The notes under the pieces are model-generated. The model had not been told where the DNA came from, ran no database searches, and saw only the letters and a list, made by a program, of their open reading frames with translations. Shown one piece after another: positions 36,577-45,235 of a stretch of DNA of 64,000 bases. The translations under genes and the position numbers were made by a program. Source of the stretch: Gaiella sp. GTDB lineage: Bacteria; Actinomycetota; Thermoleophilia; Gaiellales; Gaiellaceae. The first letter of the stretch is position 1; each line of letters begins with the position of its first letter. The DNA is taken from the NCBI GenBank assembly GCA_027493885.1, contig JAOSJZ010000001.1, positions 496,001 through 560,000 of the forward strand, given 5' to 3'.

Positions 36577-37629
36577 ATGCACGTCGTTCTCGCCGATCCT
36601 CCCGCCTTCACGCCGCCGTACGACCACGAGCTCGCGGCAGCCCTCGTCCGCGCCGGTGCGCGCGTCGACCTGGTCACGGCGCCGTTCAGGTTCGGTCGGC
36701 GCCCGGCGCCCGGCGGCTACCAGCTCGTCGAGGACTGCTACCGGCGCTCGAGCGCAATCCGGCGGGATCACGTCCGGCGGCTCGCAAAGATCCTCGAGCA
36801 TCCGTTCGACCTGCGGCGGCTCCTCGGAAGACCGGCGGACGTGCTCCATCTCCAGTGGCTCGCCGCGCCGGAGCTCGACGACCTGCTGCTGCGCACGCGG
36901 ACCCCACTCGTCTTCACCGCACACGACCTCCTCCCGCGGCGTACCGCTTCGAGGGCGGGGCTCTGGCGCCGCCTCTTCGCCCGCTTCGACCGCGTCGTCG
37001 TCCACTCGCAGCGCGGCCGCGAGGTGCTCGCGGACGTCGGCGTCGACCCGGCTCGCCTGCGCGTCATCCCCCATCCCGTGTTTCGTAGCGACCCGGTGCG
37101 TGCGGACGACGGCCGGACGGTGCTCGCGCTCGGGGTGATCCGGCCGTACAAGGGCCTGTCCGACGCCGTCCGGGCGACGCTCGCGGTCGACGGCGCGCGC
37201 CTGCTGGTCGCGGGTGACCCGCGCGTCCCGCTCGACGAGCTCCGTGCGCAAGCGGGCGAGCGCGCCGAGTGGCGGCTCGGCTACCTCGGGCGGCCGGAGC
37301 TCGAACGAGCGCTGGCCGAGGCGACCGTCGCCGTCTTTCCCTACCGGGAGGAGCTCGACCAGTCGGGCGCCCTCCTCCAGTCGCTCGGCGCCGGGGTGCC
37401 CGCGGTCGTCTACGACGTCGGCGGTCTCGGCGAGGTCGTCGGCCGCTACGCCGCGGGACGCGTCGTGGCCGCGGACGACCGCGACGGCCTCGCCGCCGCG
37501 CTCCGGGCGCTCCTCGACGACGAGGACGCGCTCTCAGAGGCCCGCGCCGGGGCCGCCCGGGCGCGAGCAGAGCTGACGTGGGACGCGGCCGCCGCGGCCC
37601 ATCTCGCGCTCTATCAGGAGATCGCGTGA
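36577..37629 (+). CDS. GT4-like glycosyltransferase
   Basis: 350 aa GT-B fold. The C-terminal half has LGVIRPYKGL, RVIPHPV-type linker and the donor-site segment FPYREELDQSGALLQSLGAGVPAVVYDVGGLGE (seen as EELDQSG and GVPAVV), with the E-x7-E pattern altered. Cytoplasmic or peripheral enzyme adding a sugar to an unknown acceptor. A 107-aa protein follows with GTGA overlap. Confidence 0.88.
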   Translation: MHVVLADPPAFTPPYDHELAAALVRAGARVDLVTAPFRFGRRPAPGGYQLVEDCYRRSSAIRRDHVRRLAKILEHPFDLRRLLGRPADVLHLQWLAAPELDDLLLRTRTPLVFTAHDLLPRRTASRAGLWRRLFARFDRVVVHSQRGREVLADVGVDPARLRVIPHPVFRSDPVRADDGRTVLALGVIRPYKGLSDAVRATLAVDGARLLVAGDPRVPLDELRAQAGERAEWRLGYLGRPELERALAEATVAVFPYREELDQSGALLQSLGAGVPAVVYDVGGLGEVVGRYAAGRVVAADDRDGLAAALRALLDDEDALSEARAGAARARAELTWDAAAAAHLALYQEIA

Positions 37630-37949
37630 GACTCCGCCGGCGCGACCCGTTCGACGGGCTCGTCGAGCGGCAGCTCGCGCTCTTCGCCGAGGACGAGGCC
37701 GACCTGCTCCTCGAGGCGGACGAGGCCGAGGCCGCCTGGGACGCGGCCGGGCGCGACACCGCGGAGGAGGCCTACGGCGACTACCAGCTCGTCGTCGACG
37801 CGATCGCCGATCGCCTGCTCGACGTCCGCGAGGCGTACGCCGCGACCCTCGACGGCGAGACGGCGGGCGTCTACCGCCGCGCGTTCGCTGCCGGCGCGGC
37901 CCGCCGGTTCCGGCGGTACGCCTCGCTCGTCGCCGACCTCGAGGCGTGA
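37626..37949 (+). CDS. hypothetical protein, 107 aa
   Basis: Unknown, strongly acidic helical protein rich in Glu, Asp and Ala. GTG overlaps the glycosyltransferase stop by four bases, so the two are probably translated together. No domain is recognised. Confidence 0.65.
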   Translation: MRLRRRDPFDGLVERQLALFAEDEADLLLEADEAEAAWDAAGRDTAEEAYGDYQLVVDAIADRLLDVREAYAATLDGETAGVYRRAFAAGAARRFRRYASLVADLEA

Positions 37950-37953
37950 CGGC

Positions 37954-38298
37954 CTAGCCCGGCCTTTCGTCGAGCTCCGTCCACCGCGCGGGGCGTAACG
38001 AGCGAGCGAGCTTCAGGTGCGTCTCCGCCTCTACGTGACGTCCCTGGTTGCGGAGCGCCCGCCCGAGCGCGTAGTGGGCATAGTCGTCGGCCGGAGAGAG
38101 CTCGAGAACCTTGCGGAACTCGGCCTCCGCCTCCTCCCAGCGCTTGATCCGGAAGTAGGCGATCCCGAGCGCCTCCCGGATCGAGGCCTTCTCCGGCTCG
38201 AGCCGCTTTGCCTTCTCGAGCGCGACGGTCGCCTGGGCGGGCATGCCGCCACGCAGATGCGCCCGCCCCTGCTGGAAGTGATCGTAGGCGTCGCTCAC
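37954..38298 (-). CDS. TPR-repeat protein
   Basis: 114 aa with about three tetratricopeptide repeats (for example ALGIAYFRIKRWEEAEAEFRK and AHYALGRALRNQGRHVEAE). A small protein-binding scaffold. The GTG overlaps the transglutaminase stop by four bases, so it belongs to the moxR-DUF58-transglutaminase unit. Confidence 0.85.
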   Translation of the reverse strand: MSDAYDHFQQGRAHLRGGMPAQATVALEKAKRLEPEKASIREALGIAYFRIKRWEEAEAEFRKVLELSPADDYAHYALGRALRNQGRHVEAETHLKLARSLRPARWTELDERPG

Positions 38299-40487
38299 GG
38301 AGTGTTTGCGGAACGGAGAGAGCGCAGCGAGAGCGCGGCGCGCAGGCGATCGCCCGGACGCTCGCGCGCCGTCGCGGCGGCGAGGATCCGCAGGAGCTCG
38401 GCCCGCGCCCGCACCGACGCGGCCCGCGCTCGCACCGCGGGGCCGTAGCGGGCCTCGGCGAGCGCCGCGGCGAGCGGCCCCGCCGGGACGCGCAGCACGC
38501 GCTCGGTCTCGCGCCGAAGCTCGGTGGGCGTCGCGTCGCGCTCGACGTCCGCCCCGCGGTCGACGAGCGCGGAGACGAGCTCGGCCCGCACACCGGCCGC
38601 GAGCAGGCGGGGATCGCCCCGGCCCAGCCGTCGCGCACGGCGAGCCCGCTTCGAGGCCACGACAGCAGCCGCCGCGGCCGGCGGGGTGCAGATCGCCGCG
38701 ACGAGCCACCACGGGATCGCGGTGCCACGCGCGGGAGCTTCGACGACCGGTGCCGTGCGAGCGTCGGGCGTCACCGGGGACGGTGTGAAGTCGAGGAACC
38801 GCCCCGTGCCGAGGGCACGGACGGCGTCTGCGGAATCCGACGCGAGCGTGTAGACCGCCGAGAGCGTGCCGCGACCCGGTGTCGGGTCGAACGCGAGCCA
38901 CCCGTACCCCGCGAACCACGCCTCCACCCAGGCATGGGCCTGATGGTCGGTCACGGTCCAGACCCCGGCATCCCAGCGCCCCGCGGTGAAGCCGACGGCG
39001 ACGCGCGCGGGCACGCCGATCATCCGCAGCATCAGCGCCATCGCCCCGGCGTAGTGCTGGCAGTAACCGGCGCGCGTCACCTCGACGAAGTCGACGAGCG
39101 GCGGGTTCCCGGACGCGGTCGGCGGCGGATGCTCCTCGTAGCGAAAGCCGCCGCGGTCGCGGAACCAGCGCTCGAGCAGGAGCGTCGCCTCGTACGGCGA
39201 CCGCGCGCTAGCCGTGAGCTTCCGTGCTTCCTCCCAGAGCGGCCGGTACGGACGCAGCGGGGCGTAGCGGTCATCCTGGAACACGCGCTCGACCCGCGCC
39301 TCGCGGTCACGGGCCCCGAACGGAGGGAGCTGCGTCGTCCAGAGCCCGAGGTAGCGGTCCGCGGCGGGTGGGTACCGGGCGGGTGAGGCCGCGAGCTGCC
39401 GCGGGGTCGGCCGCGGCGCATGGCTCCAGACGGTGTACTCCTCTCCGCGCCGCAACGACCGTCTCGCGCGCACCACGCCACCCTGCAGGAACGAGACGCG
39501 ACCGAGCGTCGGCGCGTCGATCAGCGCCGGCTCGGTGGCCGCGGGAACGCGCTCGTCGTTCAGGCCGACGACCGTCACCTTCTGCTCGAGCCAGCTTCCT
39601 GGGCGCCGGTCCCTGTCGGGGACCAGGGGATCGGCCGGAAGGCGCCCGCGCGCGATCCCGTCTCCCGCCGGGTAGAGGTTCTCGATCCAGCGGTCGCCGA
39701 CGAAGGTCTCGAGGGTCGAGACCCGCCAGTACTCGGCGCGGGCGGGCGCCCGGATCCGCAGCATCACGGTCGGCCGCAGCGGGAAGTCGATGCCGGAGTA
39801 GCTCGCGTCCCAGAGAAATCGGATGTTGCCCGACCCGGCACCGGCGAAGGGGTCCCAGCCCCGCCAGTCGACCCTGCCGGCGCCGGGCGACAGCCCCGCG
39901 AGCGCGACTCCCGCCGTGACGGCGACGAGCCCCGCGCCGAGAACGGCTCCGGCGATGCCTCGGCGCACGTCCGTCGCCCCGAGCGCGAGCGACGCCCAGA
40001 GGACGGAGCCGAGCGCGAGCAGCCCCAGGGGGAGGGCGTGTGCGTCCTCGAGCAGCACTGCCGGGAAGCCGACGCCGGCCGCGACCGCCCCGGCGAGAGC
40101 CCATGGCCGCCCCCAGGCCGCACCGAGCGCGGCGACGAGCGCGAGCGCGAACGCGGCGACGACCACGAGGCCGTGAAGGGCGGGGAACGCGACCGGATCG
40201 AACGGCGCCTGCACGGCGGGCGCGTTGCGCAGCCCCTCCCAGGCATCCCCGAGCGCGTCGTCCGGCCATGTCCCGAACGCCACCGCTAGCGCGGCGGCCG
40301 CCGCGACGGGAACCGCCGCGAGGCGATGCCGCGCGCGGCTCGCGGCGGCCGGGGCGAGGGCGAGTGCGGCGCACGCGACGAACGCGGGCGCGGCCGGCGG
40401 CACCTCGAGGAGCGTCCAGGCATACATCACGAGCGCGACCGCCGGAAGCGCTGCGAGCATGCGCCGGAAGATCCGCGCCTCAGCCAA
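38295..40487 (-). CDS. transglutaminase-like membrane protein (TgpA type)
   Basis: 730 aa. N-terminal block of about six membrane helices (to residue 200), then an extracytoplasmic transglutaminase-like domain with the catalytic triad in RAGYCQHYAGAM (Cys), DHQAHAWVE (His) and WLAFDPTPG (Asp), a further membrane helix near 605-625 and a DUF4129-like tail. Forms the MoxR-DUF58-TgpA trio. The TTG at 40487 is used; the ATG at 40461 is an alternative. Confidence 0.88.
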   Translation of the reverse strand: MAEARIFRRMLAALPAVALVMYAWTLLEVPPAAPAFVACAALALAPAAASRARHRLAAVPVAAAAALAVAFGTWPDDALGDAWEGLRNAPAVQAPFDPVAFPALHGLVVVAAFALALVAALGAAWGRPWALAGAVAAGVGFPAVLLEDAHALPLGLLALGSVLWASLALGATDVRRGIAGAVLGAGLVAVTAGVALAGLSPGAGRVDWRGWDPFAGAGSGNIRFLWDASYSGIDFPLRPTVMLRIRAPARAEYWRVSTLETFVGDRWIENLYPAGDGIARGRLPADPLVPDRDRRPGSWLEQKVTVVGLNDERVPAATEPALIDAPTLGRVSFLQGGVVRARRSLRRGEEYTVWSHAPRPTPRQLAASPARYPPAADRYLGLWTTQLPPFGARDREARVERVFQDDRYAPLRPYRPLWEEARKLTASARSPYEATLLLERWFRDRGGFRYEEHPPPTASGNPPLVDFVEVTRAGYCQHYAGAMALMLRMIGVPARVAVGFTAGRWDAGVWTVTDHQAHAWVEAWFAGYGWLAFDPTPGRGTLSAVYTLASDSADAVRALGTGRFLDFTPSPVTPDARTAPVVEAPARGTAIPWWLVAAICTPPAAAAAVVASKRARRARRLGRGDPRLLAAGVRAELVSALVDRGADVERDATPTELRRETERVLRVPAGPLAAALAEARYGPAVRARAASVRARAELLRILAAATARERPGDRLRAALSLRSLRSANTP

Positions 40488-41670
40488 CGCCGGCCCTCGC
40501 CCGGATCCCTCCGAGCGCCTCGGGGAGGGAGCAGCTGTGGCGGACGACGGCGACGCCGATGCGGGCGCCGGAGAGACGCAGGAGCGTGGGAGAGGCCGCC
40601 GCGAGCGGCCGCCCCGCGTAAGTGGGCGCGTCGACCGCGACGATCGCGCTCGACCGCCCTACCGCCGCGCGCGCGACGAGCGCGTCGACGACGACCTCGG
40701 GCCGCGCCGTCACGACCACGACCTCGGGGATCGACGCGAGCGGGCCGCGCGGGGCGACGAGCTCCCGTAGCGGCGCTCCCGGCACGGGCTCGGCTGCCGC
40801 GAGCGTGTCGAGCGCGAGCTCCCAGTCCTCGCCGAGGCTCCGCAGGCGGTGCACGACGGGCTCGGGCGCCGCGATCGCGAGGACGACGTTCCGCGAGCGC
40901 AGCGCGTGCGCGCGAAGCAGCCCCGCCGCGGCACGGACGGCGTCGTCGAGGCTCGAGTCGCCGTGCGGTCCGGCGACCGACGACGCCTCGACGTCGAGGA
41001 CGACGGCGACGCTCTCTCGCGGTGTGTCGTCGAGCTCGCGCACCATCAGCTCACCCCGGCGTGCCGACGTCGGCCAGTGGACGGCGCGGAGCGGCTCGCC
41101 CTCCGCGTACTCGCGCACGCCGTGCGGCTCGAGACCGCTCGGTCTCCGCGCGACCGCGCGCCGGCCCCCCTCTCCCCACGTCCCACCGTCGGTGAAGAGT
41201 GTGTCGAACTCGGGAACCCGCGGGCGCACGGTGACGGCCGCCGACCCCTCGACGGCAACCTCGACCCGACCGAGCCCGAGTGGATCGGCGGCCGTCAGCC
41301 GGCCCGGCCCGAGCACGTACCGCCCGCGCGGGACGTCGTGGAGGGCGAGCGTCGCCCGGCCGCGCCGTCCCACCACGGCGGCCTGCTCACCGAGAACGCC
41401 GACCCGCTCGTGCCAGACCAGACGCGACGCGAGCCATCGGCGGCCACGTGCCTCGACCTCCAGCCGGAGCGTCTCGCCCTCCACGGGAGCACCGCCCACC
41501 GGGATCCGCTCGACACCGAGCCCCGCGGCGGCGACGCGTCTCCAGGCCCGCGCCGCGAGCGCCGCGAGGGCGAGGCCGACACCGAGCACGACGAGTGCTG
41601 TCGAGCCCACGAGCCACGCTCCGACGAGGACACCGGCGGCCAGTGCGCCCGTGCCGCCGAGACGACTCAT
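40480..41670 (-). CDS. DUF58-domain protein
   Basis: 396 aa. Two N-terminal membrane helices (residues about 8-45), then a region ending in the DUF58 core: EPHGVREYAEGEPLRAVHWPTSARRGELMVRE, followed by a von Willebrand A-like part beginning VAVVLDVEASS. Usual partner of MoxR ATPases; function unknown. ATG overlaps the moxR stop by four bases. Confidence 0.88.
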   Translation of the reverse strand: MSRLGGTGALAAGVLVGAWLVGSTALVVLGVGLALAALAARAWRRVAAAGLGVERIPVGGAPVEGETLRLEVEARGRRWLASRLVWHERVGVLGEQAAVVGRRGRATLALHDVPRGRYVLGPGRLTAADPLGLGRVEVAVEGSAAVTVRPRVPEFDTLFTDGGTWGEGGRRAVARRPSGLEPHGVREYAEGEPLRAVHWPTSARRGELMVRELDDTPRESVAVVLDVEASSVAGPHGDSSLDDAVRAAAGLLRAHALRSRNVVLAIAAPEPVVHRLRSLGEDWELALDTLAAAEPVPGAPLRELVAPRGPLASIPEVVVVTARPEVVVDALVARAAVGRSSAIVAVDAPTYAGRPLAAASPTLLRLSGARIGVAVVRHSCSLPEALGGIRARAGVG

Positions 41671-42641
41671 ACCGGCGTCGGGGTCGCCGCGAGCGCCTCG
41701 GCGACGACGTCCTCGGCCGTGGCGCCCGTCGCGCGCGCCTCGGGCGCGAGGATCAGACGGTGGGCGAGCACGGGGACGGCGAGCGCGAGCACGTCCTCTG
41801 GCACGACGAAGTCACGGCGCTCGACGAGCGCGCGCGCCTTCGCGAGGCGCAGGAGCGCGATCCCCGACCGCGGACTTCCGCCGAGCGCGAGCCGGTCGTT
41901 CGCGCGCGTCTGCCGGAGAACGGCCACGACGAACCGCGTGACGGACTCCTCGACGTGCACCGCGCGCGCGGCGTCGATCGCGCGCACGACCTCCGCGTGA
42001 CCGGTGACCGGGAGGAGCGTGTCGAGTGGAGGCTCGGTCGTCTGCTCGGCGAGCATCCGCGCCTCCTCGGCGTGCGGCGGGTAGCCGATCGTCATCCGCA
42101 CGGCGAAGCGGTCGAGCTGCGCCTCGGGGAGCGGATACGTGCCCTCGTATTCGAGCGGGTTCTGCGTCGCGATCACGAGGAAAGGGCGCTCGAGCGCATG
42201 GGTGACGCCGTCCACGGTGACCTGCGTCTCCTGCATCGCCTCGAGCAGCGCCGACTGTGTCTTCGGCGACGCGCGATTGACCTCGTCGACGAGGACGACG
42301 TTCGCGAACACGGGTCCCGGTCTGAACCGGAAGGTCCCGCTCTGGCGGTCGAAGACGTTGATCCCGGTGACGTCGGCGGGGAGGAGGTCCGGCGTGAACT
42401 GCACGCGCCGGAAGGCGAGATCGAGCGAGCGGGCGAGCGCCTTCGCGAGCATGGTCTTGCCGACCCCGGGGACGTCCTCGACGAGCACGTGGCCTTCGGC
42501 GAGGAGACAGAGCAGCGGCAGCCGAAGCGTCTCTGCCGGCGCATGGACCGCGGCGGCGAGGTTGTCGACGACGCGCGCGGCCAGGTCGGCCGCGGCCTCG
42601 ACGTCGCTCCCGACCGGCCGCAGCTCCGCGCGCTCGCTCAC
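41667..42641 (-). CDS. MoxR-family AAA+ ATPase
   Basis: 324 aa. Walker A EDVPGVGKTMLAKAL, Walker B VVLVDEVNRASPKTQ, sensor 1 ATQNPLEYEGTYPLPEAQLDRF. MoxR proteins act as chaperones for metal or complex assembly together with DUF58/vWA partners. The GTG at 42641 overlaps the coaBC stop by four bases; the open frame upstream of it is a shadow of coaBC. Confidence 0.92.
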   Translation of the reverse strand: MSERAELRPVGSDVEAAADLAARVVDNLAAAVHAPAETLRLPLLCLLAEGHVLVEDVPGVGKTMLAKALARSLDLAFRRVQFTPDLLPADVTGINVFDRQSGTFRFRPGPVFANVVLVDEVNRASPKTQSALLEAMQETQVTVDGVTHALERPFLVIATQNPLEYEGTYPLPEAQLDRFAVRMTIGYPPHAEEARMLAEQTTEPPLDTLLPVTGHAEVVRAIDAARAVHVEESVTRFVVAVLRQTRANDRLALGGSPRSGIALLRLAKARALVERRDFVVPEDVLALAVPVLAHRLILAPEARATGATAEDVVAEALAATPTPV

Positions 42642-43807
42642 GAGCCCGGGCCGAGGAGCCGCTCGACCTCGTCGAGGATCGCCTCCGCGATCGCCGGCTT
42701 CGCAGCCTTCGGCACCGTGCGCTCGCCGTCGCGCGTGACGAGGACGACCTCGTTCTCCGCGCTCTCGAAGCCGATGTCGTTCCGCCCCACGTCGTTGTAG
42801 ACGACGAGATCGACGTTCTTGTCGGTCAGCATCGCCCGCTTCCGGGCGAGGCCCTCCTCCCCGCTCTCGGCGCCGAAGGCCACGAGCACCTGCCCCTCGC
42901 GGCGTTGCGCGCCGAGTGCCCGCGCGACGTCCGTGGTCGGCACGAGGTCGACCGTCCACGGCTCCGAGCTCTTCGCGCGCTTGTCCGTCCGGGGCTCGGC
43001 GGGCCGGTAGTCGGAGACCGCGGCGGCCATCAGGATCACGTCTGCGTCCGCGCGGGCGAGCGCCTCGCGCCGCAGATCGGCGGCCGTGGGAGTCGGTACC
43101 AGCTCGACCCCGGGGGGAACCGCCACCTGCAGGTTCGCGCCGAGGAGGGTCACCCGCGCCCCACGCCCCCGTGCCGCGGCGGCGAGGGCGGTGCCCATGC
43201 GGCCCGACGAGCGGTTGCCGACGAACCGTACTGCGTCGAGCGGCTCCCGGGTGCCGCCGGCGGTGACGAGGACGTCCCTGCCGGCCAGCGGCCCGCTCGG
43301 GACCGTCGCCGCGAGTGCCACCGCGACACGCCGGGCGATCTCCGCGGGCTCGGCCATCCGCCCCGGCCCGACGAGCCCCTCCGCGAGCTCGCCGTCGTCC
43401 GGGCCGACGACGTCGGCCCCGCGTTCGACGAGCAAGGCGAGGTTCGCCTGCGTCGCAGGGTGCTCCCACATCGCCGTGTTCATCGCCGGCGCGACGAGGA
43501 GCGGGCCGCGGTGCGCGAGCGCCGTCTCGCCGAGGAGGTCGTCGGCGAGCCCGTGGGCGAGCCGGGCGAGCGTGTGGGCCGTGAGCGGGGCGACGACGAG
43601 CAGGTCGGCGTGCTGGAGATGTGGGTAGGGGTCGGCCGGCGGCTGCTTGCGCGCGAGCGCCCAGAAGGTGTCCGCGGTGACGAACCGCTCGGCGCCGCGG
43701 GTGGTGATCGGCGTCACGTCGTGGCCGGCGCTCACGAGCAGCCGTACGAGCTCGCAGGCCTTGTAAGCCGCGATGCCGCCGGTGACCCCCACGAGGATCC
43801 GTGCCAC
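42638..43807 (-). CDS. coaBC: bifunctional phosphopantothenoylcysteine decarboxylase / synthetase
   Basis: Two steps of coenzyme A synthesis. 389 aa from the GTG at 43807; another GTG at 43813 is possible. The N-terminal CoaC half (1-180) has the flavoprotein start LVGVTGGIAAYKACELVR and PAMNTAMW. In the flap, the usual ACG motif reads LAEGLVGPGRM, so the cysteine position is Glu. The C-terminal CoaB half has TAGGTREPLDAVRFVGNRSSGRMG, AAAVSDYRP and NDVGRNDIGF. Confidence 0.93.
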   Translation of the reverse strand: MARILVGVTGGIAAYKACELVRLLVSAGHDVTPITTRGAERFVTADTFWALARKQPPADPYPHLQHADLLVVAPLTAHTLARLAHGLADDLLGETALAHRGPLLVAPAMNTAMWEHPATQANLALLVERGADVVGPDDGELAEGLVGPGRMAEPAEIARRVAVALAATVPSGPLAGRDVLVTAGGTREPLDAVRFVGNRSSGRMGTALAAAARGRGARVTLLGANLQVAVPPGVELVPTPTAADLRREALARADADVILMAAAVSDYRPAEPRTDKRAKSSEPWTVDLVPTTDVARALGAQRREGQVLVAFGAESGEEGLARKRAMLTDKNVDLVVYNDVGRNDIGFESAENEVVLVTRDGERTVPKAAKPAIAEAILDEVERLLGPGS

Positions 43808-43832
43808 GAGCACATTGTGCCGGTGGCGTAGC

Positions 43833-43917
43833 CACCTGTCCGCCAAGCGGACCAGGTCTGGGGAAGCCGGGAGGTTTCCCCAGCTCCCACCCGCACCTGT
43901 CCGCGAAGCGGACCAGG
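43833..43917. repeat. pair of 24-bp repeats with internal dyads, plus a third hairpin
   Basis: Copy 1 at 43833-43856 and copy 2 at 43894-43917 differ at one base. Each has the dyad GTCCGC-N3-GCGGAC. Between them CTGGGGAA (43857-43866 area) pairs with TTCCCCAG near 43875-43883. They lie between the rpoZ stop and the coaBC start, so they could fold in the rpoZ-coaBC transcript or act as a REP-like element. Confidence 0.65.
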
Positions 43918-43935
43918 GGATCGCGCTCCGACGCC

Positions 43936-44190
43936 CTACTGCGCGTCGTACGCGAAGGTGAGCTTGCCGCGGGAGATCTCCTCCATCGCCATCGTCAGGT
44001 AGTTCTTCGAGCGAGACTCGACGAGCGGCGGCGGCGCGTCCTCCAGCCCGAGGCCTTCGCCGAGCTGGTGGTGGTAGTTGTTGATCTGACGGGCCCTCTT
44101 CGCGGCCATGATCACGAGCGCATACCGCGACGGAGGATCCGTCTCGGTGGCAGTGTGCGAAAGGAGCTCGTCGATACGGGGCTCGATCAT
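43936..44190 (-). CDS. rpoZ: RNA polymerase omega subunit
   Basis: 84 aa. The core pattern SRYALVIMAAKRARQINNYH and the C-terminal KPLTIAMEEI-like segment (KNYLTMAMEEISRGKL) identify omega, which helps assemble and stabilise RNA polymerase. The ATG at 44190 is preceded by TACCAT nine bases upstream. Placed between gmk and coaBC as in mycobacteria. Confidence 0.94.
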   Translation of the reverse strand: MIEPRIDELLSHTATETDPPSRYALVIMAAKRARQINNYHHQLGEGLGLEDAPPPLVESRSKNYLTMAMEEISRGKLTFAYDAQ

Positions 44191-44216
44191 CGACGGCGCA
44201 TGGTACCTGCGACCGG

Positions 44217-44821
44217 CTACGAGCGGTCGGCCTGGAGCTCGCCCGGGACGGGCGACCCCACGCACGAGAGGGTGAGCTCCCGTTCGACGATCGCGGCGAG
44301 CACCTCGCCCGCGCGGGTCACGTCGTCGTTTCGCACCATGTAGCGGAAGCGGTGCGCCTGCTCGAGCTGGAGACGGGCGAGCGTGATCCGATCCTCGATC
44401 TCGCCGGTCGACTCGGTCGCGCGCTCGCGCAGACGCCGTTCGAGCTCGTCCACGTCGGCCGAGATGAAGATCGTGCAGGCGCCTGCGACCTCCTCCTGGA
44501 CGTGGAGCGCGCCCTCGAGCTCGAGCTCGAGCACGCACGCACGGCCGGTCGCCGCGATCCGGTCGATCTCCGAGCGGAGGGTGCCGTAGCGCCTGCGCGA
44601 CACGTACTCGACCCACTCGAGGAACTCACCGCGTGCGACCCGCAAACTGAACTCCGCGTCGCTCAGGAACCAGTACTCGCGCCCGTTCTCCTCCCCGGTG
44701 CGGAGCGGGCGGGTGGTCGCCGAGATCGCCACTTCGAGCTGCGGCAGCCGCTCGAGGAGCCTCCGGATCAGCGTTCCCTTCCCGGCTCCGGAGGGCCGGT
44801 GACGACGAAAACCGGCCTCAC
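44217..44821 (-). CDS. gmk: guanylate kinase (frameshifted as sequenced)
   Basis: Phosphorylates GMP to GDP. From a GTG at 44821 the frame gives RPVFVVTGP and then breaks at the G run 44793-44795. One added base restores the P-loop SGAGKGTL and LLERLPQLEVAIS, which joins the downstream frame at AISATTRPLRTGEENG. YWFLSDAEF, YVSRRRYGT and LELELEGA follow. Restored length about 201 aa. The gene lies in its normal place between mihF and rpoZ. Confidence 0.93.
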
Positions 44822-44864
44822 GACTCCCACCGGGGCGACCGCTGCTCGCCGGCGGAGCCGGAGG

Positions 44865-45197
44865 TCACCGATGGTTGAACAGATTGACGAGCTCGGCGCG
44901 CTGGCGCTCGGAGAGCCCGCCGACGGTCTTCGACTGGCTGATGCGGCACTGGTTGAGAAGCCGCGCAGCCTTCACGCGCCCGAACTTCGGCACCGCCATC
45001 AGCATGTCGAAGACCTTCGCCGTCGAGACGTACTCCGGCGGGTCGAGGAGGATCGCCTCGATCTGGACGCGCCCCTCTTTCAGGTCCTTCTTCAGCTGTG
45101 CACGCCGGACACGGATGTCGTTCGCACGCTGCAAGGCTTCCATCCGCTGGTCGAGCGACCGGGCGGGTGCCTGGGCATGCGTCTTCGACGTGACCAT
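44865..45197 (-). CDS. mihF: actinobacterial integration host factor mIHF
   Basis: Nucleoid-associated DNA-binding protein. 110 aa. The family pattern is RRAQLKKDLKEGRVQIEAIL, then MLMAVPKFGRVKAARLLNQC and GGLSERQRAELV, with the helix-two-turn-helix DNA-binding part at the C-terminus. Followed by gmk-rpoZ-coaBC exactly as in mycobacteria. A good promoter lies upstream. Confidence 0.93.
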   Translation of the reverse strand: MVTSKTHAQAPARSLDQRMEALQRANDIRVRRAQLKKDLKEGRVQIEAILLDPPEYVSTAKVFDMLMAVPKFGRVKAARLLNQCRISQSKTVGGLSERQRAELVNLFNHR

Positions 45198-45207
45198 TGA
45201 GGCGCCG

Positions 45208-45235
45208 AGTCTAGCAAGCTCTCGCGGCGAATCAA
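45208..45235 (-). promoter_or_regulatory. mihF promoter
   Basis: TTGATT (45230-45235) and TAGACT (45208-45213) on the minus strand, separated by 16 bases; the -10 box ends ten bases before the mihF ATG. The -35 box overlaps the pyrD stop region, so mihF has its own promoter at the end of the pyr operon. Confidence 0.6.

Noticed and set aside
41667..43835. 722-codon frame joining coaBC antisense-frame sequence to MoxR
   Set aside because: Only the part from the GTG at 42641 has MoxR character; the rest is an alternative frame of coaBC with Arg/Pro-rich content.
43833..43917. CRISPR array
   Set aside because: Only two repeat copies, with a hairpin rather than a unique spacer between, and no cas genes in the window.
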